This document shows positions 1-8,100 of a stretch of 23,687 bases of DNA, piece by piece. The stretch is from NCBI GenBank assembly GCA_041569895.1, contig JBFFXF010000098.1, positions 1 through 23,687 on the forward strand. Direction: 5' to 3'. The DNA is from JBFFXF01 sp041569895 (lineage in GTDB: Bacteria; Planctomycetota; UBA8108; JACQVS01). Numbering within the stretch: the stretch's first letter is position 1; each line of letters starts with the position of its first letter. The notes beneath the pieces were generated by a model. It worked only from the letters and a program-made list of their open reading frames with translations. It searched no databases and had not been told where the DNA came from. The position numbers were made by a program, and so were the translations under genes.

Positions 1-1513
1 GCTCGATTGGAGCCTCCTCGATCGCAAGAGGCCTCGGCAGCGGCGCGCGGATCGAGCTCGGCCCGCCGGTCACCAGGATCCGGTTCCTGGTGCCGTCGAA
101 CGCCGCGAAGCCCGGGTCGTCGATGATGGTCCACGGCAGGCCGGTGACCTCGTAGCGACCGAGGTGATTGGCGTTGTCCCGGAAGAAATTGTCGATCAGC
201 CAGAGGTTCTTCTCGGCTCCATCGTCGGGCCGATCACGCCACCGCCGCAGCTCCGGAAACGCCGCGGCAAGGCTGTCCCGACTCATGACGTAGAGGGCGC
301 TGACGCGGTACACGGCATCGGTGGTGTCCGGCGTGATTCCCCAGTAGAGGGCCTGGCAGCGCGCCTGCTCCTCGGGGGTCGCGGCCATGGTGCCGTCGAA
401 GCACTGGTTCTGTCCGGGGTCGTTCGCGCCGCACCCCGAGGCCGGAGCGATCTCGATCGGCACCTCGAGCTGATAGAGCATCACGTGACTCACCGTTTCG
501 ATCACGGTTTCCGACGAGATGCCGCTTCCGTGCGGACAGTGGGGATCGACGGCGTCGAGCTCCGGGGCGTCGAGGAGCTGTCCGACGACGTCTCTCATGT
601 ACGTCGCGAGGTCCACCTGCTCCCACCCGAAGAGTGTCGGCAGGTCTCCCTCCTCGAGATCGGGAAGGGCGTCGACGGGAATGATGTATCCGCGCGTGAT
701 GCCCTTGAACGATCGCATCCAGTCGCGCCGGCAACGACCGCGCTCGTTGTACGCCGCGGTCTCGGGATCGTCCATGCTGTTCTGCAGACTGATCGGCTTC
801 TCCCACCCCTGGATCTCGTCGTAGGCGAAGTCGCCTCCCTCGAGGGCATCGGTGTTCGATGGGTTGATGAGGTCGAAGTAGTGCTTCGGTTTGCCGCGTC
901 CGTGCTGGTTCGGCGCCAGGTTGTTGTATGAGTACGCGTTCCACTCTCCTTCCCAGCCGGGACGATCGTGGTGAGAGAAATCGGCCGAGTAGCCGCTGTT
1001 GAGCGGATCGCATGGATCAAACGAGCGTCCGAGCCCGCTGTTGAAGCCGTGGTGCAGGCCGTTGAAATCCTCCGACTCGTAGAAGACGCCGTACTCGGGG
1101 TAACTCTGCATCGAGAGGCAGAAACTCTCCTCGTCGTCCGTGTCGATGTCCCCCTGGACGAAGATGTGCTCCGGGATGGTGTCCCCCTCGGTCGGCCCCG
1201 GCCTCAGGTCGACGAGACCCTCCATGTCGACCAGGCGGTCGCCGTCGTGGTCGATGTGCGTGAAGTAGAGGGATCCGTTGCGGTTTCCGCAGTTCGGCAG
1301 GTCGATGTCGTCGTCGGTGAAGGGAAGCATGTCGCTGCCGGCATGCTTGTCCACGAAGTCGAAATCGCCTTCCGGAACGAAGAGACTCGAGAAATTCAAC
1401 GCCTCGAACGCGTGACCGGTCTGCCCCGACGCGCTCGAGCAAGGAAGGAATGCGAGGGCAAGTGATACGAATGAACAACCGACGTGACGTGATGCGATCG
1501 ACAGGTTTCTCAT
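1..1513 (-). CDS. Secreted protein of unknown function, C-terminus cut by window edge
   Basis: An open frame of 504 codons reads from an ATG at 1513 to the left edge without a stop, so the gene is partial at its 3' end. A purine-rich AGGGGGAG (1523-1516, minus strand) precedes the start. The N-terminus (MRNLSIASRHV..., hydrophobic SLALAFLP, then SSASGQ) looks like a Sec signal peptide cleaved after ASG. The mature part is rich in Asp, Glu, Asn and aromatic residues, with DxDxD-like stretches (TDDDIDLP, HIDHDGDRLVD, GDIDTDDEE) that could bind calcium, and several scattered cysteines. I recognise no catalytic motif or family. A dockerin-like C-terminus, as in the neighbouring genes, may lie outside the window. 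It lies downstream of the lectin operon on the same strand but 258 bp away, so it may have its own promoter. The coding call rests on the uninterrupted frame, the signal peptide and normal residue composition. Confidence 0.85.
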   Translation of the reverse strand, partial: MRNLSIASRHVGCSFVSLALAFLPCSSASGQTGHAFEALNFSSLFVPEGDFDFVDKHAGSDMLPFTDDDIDLPNCGNRNGSLYFTHIDHDGDRLVDMEGLVDLRPGPTEGDTIPEHIFVQGDIDTDDEESFCLSMQSYPEYGVFYESEDFNGLHHGFNSGLGRSFDPCDPLNSGYSADFSHHDRPGWEGEWNAYSYNNLAPNQHGRGKPKHYFDLINPSNTDALEGGDFAYDEIQGWEKPISLQNSMDDPETAAYNERGRCRRDWMRSFKGITRGYIIPVDALPDLEEGDLPTLFGWEQVDLATYMRDVVGQLLDAPELDAVDPHCPHGSGISSETVIETVSHVMLYQLEVPIEIAPASGCGANDPGQNQCFDGTMAATPEEQARCQALYWGITPDTTDAVYRVSALYVMSRDSLAAAFPELRRWRDRPDDGAEKNLWLIDNFFRDNANHLGRYEVTGLPWTIIDDPGFAAFDGTRNRILVTGGPSSIRAPLPRPLAIEEAPIE

Positions 1514-1771
1514 GGCTCCCCCTACCCGGTATGGTTCGAGCCGAGCTCAGTTCATCACGCAACACGAAACTGTTTTGAGCCGATGACCTCCCGTGATCCT
1601 ACTCGGTTTTGGATGACCGCTTTCGACTGCGCCCCGCCGCCGGCATGACCCAACCCTCCGGCGGCTGAACAGAGTACGAGACACTCCCTTCGCCGTCCAC
1701 GATAGCCACGGCGGAGAACGGTGTCAATCTTCAGAGCGCGGCGCGCGGCTCCTCACCGCCGGCCGCGGGGG
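1514..1771. other. Intergenic spacer with GC-rich hairpins
   Basis: This 258-bp spacer lies between the end of the lectin-array gene (stop at 1772) and the start of the secreted protein gene (1513), both on the minus strand. It holds two inverted repeats. One has a perfect 8-bp stem (1636-1643 with 1658-1665, 14-nt loop). The other has a 6-bp stem (1691-1696 with 1708-1713, 11-nt loop). Neither is followed by a T-run on either strand, so they are not classical intrinsic terminators, though they could end or stabilise the upstream transcript. No convincing promoter was found for the gene at 1513. Confidence 0.45.
1636..1665 (-). terminator. Possible transcript-end hairpin after the lectin operon
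   Basis: The arms gccgccgg and ccggcggc are perfectly complementary over 8 bp around a 14-nt loop, about 107 bp past the stop of the lectin-array gene. The T-run of an intrinsic terminator is missing, so this could equally be an RNA-stability hairpin or chance in GC-rich DNA. Confidence 0.2.
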
Positions 1772-4700
1772 TCAGGCGTCACACGGCGGATGCGACTCGC
1801 AGCCGAGGTCGGCGGGCGAGTCCGGGTGGTCCGGTCCGCAGGTCTCGTGGCCGGGGCTCGCCGGCGGCGCCTGGCCGAGGAAGAGGAAGCCGAGCACGCG
1901 GATGCCGTCGGTGATGTTGACCTCGCCGTCGTCGTTGACGTCCATCGCCTCCTGGCAGGTCGGCGCCGGATCACCGAGGAAGAGCACGCCGAAGATCTTC
2001 ACCGCGTCGGTGATGTTGAGGTCCCCGTCCTGCGTCGAGTCGCCGCGCAGAAAGAGCGGCGCTCCGGTGCCGACGACGACGGTCTCGGAGCACGAGCTGT
2101 CCTCCGCGGCGTCGGTGCAGCGGCTGCTGTCATCGACGGTCACCGTGATCGCCCACGTCCCGGCGTCGAGCTCGAACTGCGCCGAGCTCGCCGCCTGCGG
2201 GCCCGCCGTCTGCACGACGCCGGCGCCGTTGTCCGCCGTGAAGGTGTAGCGAATCGCGTCGCCGGTGTCGTCCGTCGCGGTGGCAGTGACCGTGTGCGTG
2301 CCGGGGCCGGCGGGCTCGGGGCCCGTGACCGTCAGGCCAGTGCAGTGGGTGTCGCCGAAGTCGGCGTCGCCGTCGCGCGGGCATTCCGCGAGCTCGCTAC
2401 TGAAAACCTCGACCTCCGCGAGCGACAGGAAGAGCCCGGCGCCGAGCAGGTCGCCGAGGAGCTCGATGCGGACGATGCGCCCGTCCTCGCCGTCGATCTC
2501 GACCTCGAAGCCCTCGAACGACGTGTCGGGGAAATCGAAGCCGTCGGTGAAGAAGTCCTGGCTGTACACGACCTCTCGCGCGTCATCGAGAACGAGCACG
2601 CGGAAGTTGTGCAGCCGGTTCGCGCAGCAGTCGGTGCGGTTCCAGAGGAGGAGCTTGTCGATGGCGGCCGTCTGGCCGAGATCGACCTCCCACCAGGGCG
2701 CCGGATCTTCGAAGTTGGTGTGCGTGACGGAGCCGCCGCCGTAGTTGCCGTCGGTGTTGCCGTCGATGGCGCGGGACGCGTCGCCGCCGAAACCGGTGGT
2801 GGACTGTGTCGCCACGCCGCGCAACGCGATGTTGCACTCGCCGAGCGTCTCGCAGCGGACGTCGATCACCTCGATCGTCTCGGTGCACGTCGAGCCCGCC
2901 GCCTCGTCCTCGCAGATCGGGTCGTCGTCCGTCGCCACCGTGATCGTCCAGGTGCCGATGCCGAGCGGGAAAGTCGTCGAGTTGGCCACCTGCGGTCCCC
3001 GCTCGATGACCGTGCCCGCGCCGTCGTCGGCGGTGAACGTGAAGAGAATCAGGTCTCCCGACTCGTCGCTCGCCGACGCGGTCACGGTGTAATCGCCGAA
3101 GTTGTTGTCGTCGGGGCCCTCGATGGTGATGCCGTCGCAGGTCGTGTCGCCCTGCTCGGGACACGTCAGCGGCCCGTAGACCTGCACCTCGCCGAGCGAC
3201 AGGACGTCCGCCTCGTCGGCGTTCCCCTGGCCGCCCGTGCCGGAGAGATCGAGATCGGGGATGCGGGTGACGCGCACGTATCGGCCCGTCACCGGAGTCT
3301 CCAGCCGCACTCGCAGCGTCACCGGCCCGCCGAGACCACCGCCACCGAGCTCGTTCTCGGGATTGAGGATCTCCGACTCGAAGATCGCCGAGTCCCAGAT
3401 CGCGCCGAGCTCGTCCAGCGGGACATCGATGATGTCGACGATCGAGACGTCATCCAGGAACGAGATGTCGTGGATCGAGACGACGATGTCGCGCAGGCGT
3501 GACCGGCAGCAGTCCGCGCGGTTGACGAGCACCACGAGCTCGATCTCGGTGGCCTCCTCGAGGTCCACCTCCCAGATCGATGGACCGAGCCCTGCCAGGG
3601 TGTGGGTGAACGTGCCGGTGTCGCCGTCGACGCCGCGGTCGGCCGTGTTGTCGCCGAGGTCTGACGACTGCGCGGCGGGCTTCAACCTCGCGAGGTTGGG
3701 GTTGTCGGCGCCCGGCTCCGTCGGTCCCTCGGCGAAGACCTGGACCTCGGCCAGCGACAGCCAGACCTCGGCTCGCAGCGGATCCTCGATGAACTCCACC
3801 CGCACGATGCGGCCCTCGACGGGCTCGCCGACGTCGATCTCGAAGCCAGAGGCGGCGGTGTCCGGGAACGAGAACCCGTCGGTGAAGAACTCCTCGCTCC
3901 AGACCTCGTCGCGCGCGGCGTCGAGGATCAGGACGCGGAAGTTCGTCAGCCGCTGCTGGCAGCAGTCCGTCCGGTTCCAGATGGTGATCTCGTGCACGGC
4001 GCTGTCGCCCGCGAGCACGACCTCCCACCACGGCGACGGGTCGCCCGTGTCGGTGTGCGTCACGGAGCCGTTGTTGTAGACGCCGTCGGTGTTGCCGTCG
4101 TTGCCGCGGCTCGCGACGCCGCCGAAGCCGGTCGTCGACTGGCTGGCGATGCCGAACCGCGCGAGGTTCGGGAACTCGCGGACGACGAGCGTGGCGCCGT
4201 CGCTGGTCGCCTCGCCAAGCTCGTTCGACACCACGACGGTGTAGACACCCGCGTCGTCGATGGTCACCGGGTCGATGATCAGGCTGCTCTCCGTGGCTCC
4301 ATCGATCTCCACGTCGTCCACCGACCACTGGTAGGCGAGCGGCGCCGAGCCGATTGCCTCGACGGTGAAGGTGAAGGACTCACCGATGGCGGCCTCGCCG
4401 CCCGACGGCTGCGCCGTGATGCGCGGCGGCAGAGCATCGGCCTCCGCGAACACCTCGACCTCGCCGAGCGACAGCACGCGCGGTTCGCCGTTGTTGCCCT
4501 CTCCGCCGGTGCCCGAGAAGTCGAGGTCGGGAATCCTCGTGACGCGCACGAACCGTCCCGTCACCGCTGCGCCCTCGAGCGCGACGAGGTCGACCGTCAG
4601 GTCGGGAGGCCCCTCGAGCCCGCCGCCACCGAGCTCGTTCTCCGGGTTGAGGAGCTCGGATTCCCAGAGCGCGGAATCCCAGAGCGGCAAGATGTCGGCC

Positions 4701-5086
4701 GGATCGACGGGATCGGCGACATCGATCTCGTCGATGGGGTCGTCGTCGAGAAACGAGAAGCCGTGGATCGAGACCACGATGTCACGCAGGCGCGACCCGC
4801 AGCACGACGTGCGGTTGTAGAGCACGATGCGCTTGACGTCGACCTCGGCGCCGAGGTCGATCTCCCAGATCGCCGGGCCGACCTCCGCCGCCGTGTGCGT
4901 GAAGTTTCCGAAGTTGCCGTCGATGGCCAGGGTCGCGGGAAACTGGCCGTTGTTCCACTCGGAGGACTGCGCCGGCGTGCCGAACGGGGCGATGTTGACC
5001 GCCTGCGCCAGAAGGGATGCCGGCGCGGCAAGGCACGCCACCATCGACACCATCCGGAGGGTTCTCGTTCCGACAGAGCTTCTCAT
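1772..5086 (-). CDS. Secreted multi-domain F-type lectin array with Ig and dockerin-like domains (1104 aa)
   Basis: A probable extracellular glycan-binding protein with no catalytic domain. The order is: signal peptide 1-28 (cut after LLAQ); long-form F-type lectin-like domain 29-216; Ig domain 219-303; short lectin 306-453; long lectin 463-638; unrecognised Cys-containing beta domain 641-740; short lectin 751-896; second copy of the unrecognised domain 901-1005; dockerin-like pair 1012-1072 (loops DSTQDGDLNITD and DVNDDGEVNITD, each followed by a hydrophobic LFLG helix); and a tail GCESHPPC. The lectins show the fucolectin signature, His then R-x-D-x4-R with vicinal cysteines: H344/R372/D374/R379, H495/R523/D525/R530 and H789/R817/D819/R824. 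In the first domain the Asp is Ser94. The ATG at 5086 was chosen for its signal peptide and an AGGTGA site 5 nt upstream. The open frame continues to 5380 but would overlap the CotH gene. It is the last gene of a three-gene operon, 49 bp after the CotH gene. Fucose binding is inferred. Confidence 0.92.
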   Translation of the reverse strand: MRSSVGTRTLRMVSMVACLAAPASLLAQAVNIAPFGTPAQSSEWNNGQFPATLAIDGNFGNFTHTAAEVGPAIWEIDLGAEVDVKRIVLYNRTSCCGSRLRDIVVSIHGFSFLDDDPIDEIDVADPVDPADILPLWDSALWESELLNPENELGGGGLEGPPDLTVDLVALEGAAVTGRFVRVTRIPDLDFSGTGGEGNNGEPRVLSLGEVEVFAEADALPPRITAQPSGGEAAIGESFTFTVEAIGSAPLAYQWSVDDVEIDGATESSLIIDPVTIDDAGVYTVVVSNELGEATSDGATLVVREFPNLARFGIASQSTTGFGGVASRGNDGNTDGVYNNGSVTHTDTGDPSPWWEVVLAGDSAVHEITIWNRTDCCQQRLTNFRVLILDAARDEVWSEEFFTDGFSFPDTAASGFEIDVGEPVEGRIVRVEFIEDPLRAEVWLSLAEVQVFAEGPTEPGADNPNLARLKPAAQSSDLGDNTADRGVDGDTGTFTHTLAGLGPSIWEVDLEEATEIELVVLVNRADCCRSRLRDIVVSIHDISFLDDVSIVDIIDVPLDELGAIWDSAIFESEILNPENELGGGGLGGPVTLRVRLETPVTGRYVRVTRIPDLDLSGTGGQGNADEADVLSLGEVQVYGPLTCPEQGDTTCDGITIEGPDDNNFGDYTVTASASDESGDLILFTFTADDGAGTVIERGPQVANSTTFPLGIGTWTITVATDDDPICEDEAAGSTCTETIEVIDVRCETLGECNIALRGVATQSTTGFGGDASRAIDGNTDGNYGGGSVTHTNFEDPAPWWEVDLGQTAAIDKLLLWNRTDCCANRLHNFRVLVLDDAREVVYSQDFFTDGFDFPDTSFEGFEVEIDGEDGRIVRIELLGDLLGAGLFLSLAEVEVFSSELAECPRDGDADFGDTHCTGLTVTGPEPAGPGTHTVTATATDDTGDAIRYTFTADNGAGVVQTAGPQAASSAQFELDAGTWAITVTVDDSSRCTDAAEDSSCSETVVVGTGAPLFLRGDSTQDGDLNITDAVKIFGVLFLGDPAPTCQEAMDVNDDGEVNITDGIRVLGFLFLGQAPPASPGHETCGPDHPDSPADLGCESHPPCDA
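2072..2386 (-). other. Unrecognised Cys-containing beta-type domain, copy 2
   Basis: Residues 901-1005 of the 1104-aa protein: CPRDGDADFGDTHCTGL at the start, TFTADNGAG in the core, GTWAITVTVDD and CTDAAEDSSC at the end. It has about five more residues before the GDTHC motif than the other copies. It directly precedes the dockerin-like pair. Confidence 0.6.
2867..3166 (-). other. Unrecognised Cys-containing beta-type domain, copy 1
   Basis: Residues 641-740 of the 1104-aa protein. The pattern starts CPEQGDTTCDGITIEGP, continues with an alternating-hydrophobic D-x-S-G-D-x-I...FTFTADDGAG core, then a G-x-W-T-I-T-V strand, and ends DDDPICEDEA...TCTE. Four cysteines are at the borders. It is equivalent to 2072-2386, 10789-11085 and 10060-10344. 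The fold looks PKD- or Ig-like but I cannot assign a family. Confidence 0.6.
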
Positions 5087-5135
5087 GATGCTCACCTTTC
5101 GTGCTGAGCTCCAACCCATTGCGAAAAACGTCTGG

Positions 5136-8100
5136 TCAGCGACCACAGACCTCCGGGCAACCGGCAATGCGGACGCATCCCGTGCCCAGCGCCGGGATCG
5201 GGCCCTCGAGGAACAGATACTCCAGCAAGAACACGGCATCGGAGAGGCTGACCTCCTCGTCCGCGTTGACGTCGAGGAGCCGCCTGTTCGCATCGTCGCC
5301 GCCGGCCTCGCCGACCGGATCCCCGCCGCAGGGGAGCTCGCGCGGCCGGATGAAGAGGTGGACGAGGATGGCGACCGCATCCGAGATGTTCACGACGCCG
5401 TCCTGGTTGAGATCGCCCTGGCGCTGGAGGCCCCCCGCGCCGGCGGGGGCATGGACTCCCGGGGACCCGAGGTCGGGACCGGGGCGCCAGCCGCCGGGAA
5501 GGCCCCAGCGTTCCGGACCCGCGCGCGCGTCGACGATCTCGAGCGACCGCCCGCCTCCGTCGGTCGCGGGATACCACGCGTCGGAGTACTCGAAGTCCAG
5601 CAGCGTGTTGCCGAGCACGTCGCCCAGGACGATGCGCTCGCCGTCGTTGTCGAGTCGACCGCCGTACTCGCCCGCGATCGAGAGGCCGTCGGTGTCGTAA
5701 CGCGATGCGAAGGCCTCGAGGTCCTTGACCACGAGAACGGTCTCGCCCGGCGCCAGGTCGAGCGATCCGTCGCCGCGCTCGGGGAAGTCGAAGAAGATGC
5801 CGCCCGTGAGACGGATGCCCATGAGGCTGACCGCCGCGTCGCCCGTGTTCTGGATCTCGACGAACTCGAAGTCGTCGTCGTCGTGCGGGCTCTCGAGCGG
5901 CGGCGCCGGCGGGTGATACATGATCTCCGTGATCCGCAGGGGCGACGGGTGGACGACGAAGAGCGCCTCGTCGAGCGCGCTCCACTGGCCGCCGAGCACG
6001 GCTCGCGCGCGCACCCGCGTCGTCCGATCGAGGATGATCGCGTTCTGGCGGTCGAGCGGCCGCGAGGCCTCGAGCTGCGGCAGGAAGAGAGCGTCGTTGC
6101 TCGTGCTGCTGGTGTTGAGGCCGTGGATCGCGAGGACGTTCCGACCCGCCCGGAGCAACGAGGCGAACGAGGAGACGTCGACCCCCTCGAACACCACGGC
6201 GCGCGAGTCGGCGTTGCTGCCGGTCGATCCGGAGTCCCAGCGAGGATCCCCCGGCGCGTTCTTCGCGGCGATGCGCTCGCCATTGAGGTATGCGGTGTAC
6301 CCGTCGTCGTACTTCATCAACAGGGTCAGCGAGTCGACTTCGGGATCCTCCACGGTGAACGGAATTCGGATGTAAACCGAGCTGCTGACGCCGTACATGG
6401 CGTCGTGCACGTCCAGGGCGATGAGCGACTCGAACCCCGCCGCGCGCTCGTACCCGACGCCGGTTTGCCCGGAGAGCCAGTCCGAGTCGTTGAAGTCGGC
6501 AGCCGTCCAGTCGAGCCCGAGCGCGCCGTCGGTGGGGACGAGCGCGCGCGCGCCGGCGCCCGCGGACAGCAGCACGACGGTCTCCGCGTCTCCGGCGACG
6601 CGCGCCGTCGGAGAGATCCCGCCGCCGGGGAGCCGCGGATCGGAGCCGTCGAGGGTGTAGAGGACCGTGCCCGCCGGCGCCGTGATGCCGAGCTCGAACC
6701 CGGCGGCGATCGCCCCGCCGCGCCGGTCGAGCTGCGGCGCCTCGACCACGGGATAGAACCTTTTCGACCGAAACTGCGCGACTACCGTCCGCGTCCGCGT
6801 CGGCAGCACGCCGCGCACGTAGGCGTTCTTGGCGGACGCCCACGAGGCGGGGGTGCGGAATCCCCAGCGGGCGGACTCGGCGATGAAGGCGCGCTCGACC
6901 TGCGCGCACCGCTCGAGAAGCCGGGCGGTGTTCCTCGCCGGCGTCATCGCCCCGTCGTTGAAGAAGTGCTTGTGGATACGGTCGCCGAGCAGGGTCATGT
7001 AGTCCGGGTGGGCCTCGCGGAACAGCATGCTGAAGATGCTCCCCGGTCCGTCGCCCGGAAGGCGTCCGGGCGCCCTCATGGCGGTGCGGTCGCCGCCGTC
7101 GCGCGTGAAGCCGTCGGCGTCGTTGAGGAAGAACTTGAAGCCGCTTCCCGGCGCGACGGGTCCGACGCAGCGGTACTCGTCCTCCGAGTTGCCGAACATG
7201 AACATCAGCATGTAGTCGACGTAGTGCGGCACGTCGAGGTACGGCTTCACCGCCTCGTAATCGTCGCGCAGTGACTTGATGCGGGCCCAGGCGGAGCCGT
7301 CGCCGTCGTACGGGACGCCGGGATCCGGCCAGCCGCCGACGTTCCAGTTGCCGTTGATCGACTCGTACTCGTTCCTGTCGCCGCCGAGGTACGAGGCGAG
7401 CATGTCCGCGTTCCAGCGCTCGCGCAGGTGGTACTGACCCCAGTAGACGCCGTTGCGGTAGAGGTGGACGAAGCGTCCGTGCGGATTGAGGTTCCCCATG
7501 TCGAGCATGGTGTCGTCGGTGAAGCGGTTCGACATGTAGAACCCGCGCTGGTTCATGTCGTGCGATCCGCCGCGGAGCTCGAGCTGATCGAACACCTCGA
7601 CGGCGCGGATGCCGCGCTCGTGTCCCTCGAAGAGCGGATAGCGCAGCTTGGTGTCGCCGTAGATGGCCCGGAAGTAGAGGCGGAAGTTCTTCTTCGCGAA
7701 ATTCGTGAACGCGCCGCCGTAATACCGCACGCCGGCGTCTTCCTGGAACCCCGGCGAGCCGTCGGGCAGGATCAGCTCGACCGACACCGGGACCTCGTTG
7801 ACGTCGTTGACCGCGCCGCCGGTCACCAGCGAGATGGTCGGCAGGTCGGTGAGCGCGTCGTGCATCTGTGGTCCGAACTCCGGCGACTCCGTGATGCCGC
7901 GGTTCATGACCCTCGAGGCGATGACGTCGTCGAGGAAGATGTACGTGTGCGTGTCGACATTGGTCGACGCGAACCCCGCCCGGAAGGCAGCCGCCCGAAG
8001 CGTCGTCGTCTCGGCGATGCGAATCGGTCTTGTGTAGACCGTGCCCCGCGACTCCGTCGGCTCGCTGCCGTCGACGGTGTAACGGATGATGGCGCCGGGA

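Noticed and set aside
1430..1513. Lipoprotein signal in the left-edge protein (FLPCSS)
   Set aside because: Pro precedes the Cys where Gly, Ala or Ser is required in a lipobox; ordinary signal peptidase cleavage after ASG fits better.
5087..5380. N-terminal extension of the 1104-aa lectin protein
   Set aside because: It overlaps the end of the CotH gene, is Ser/Arg-rich, and would put the signal peptide about 100 residues inside the protein; a ribosome site supports 5086.
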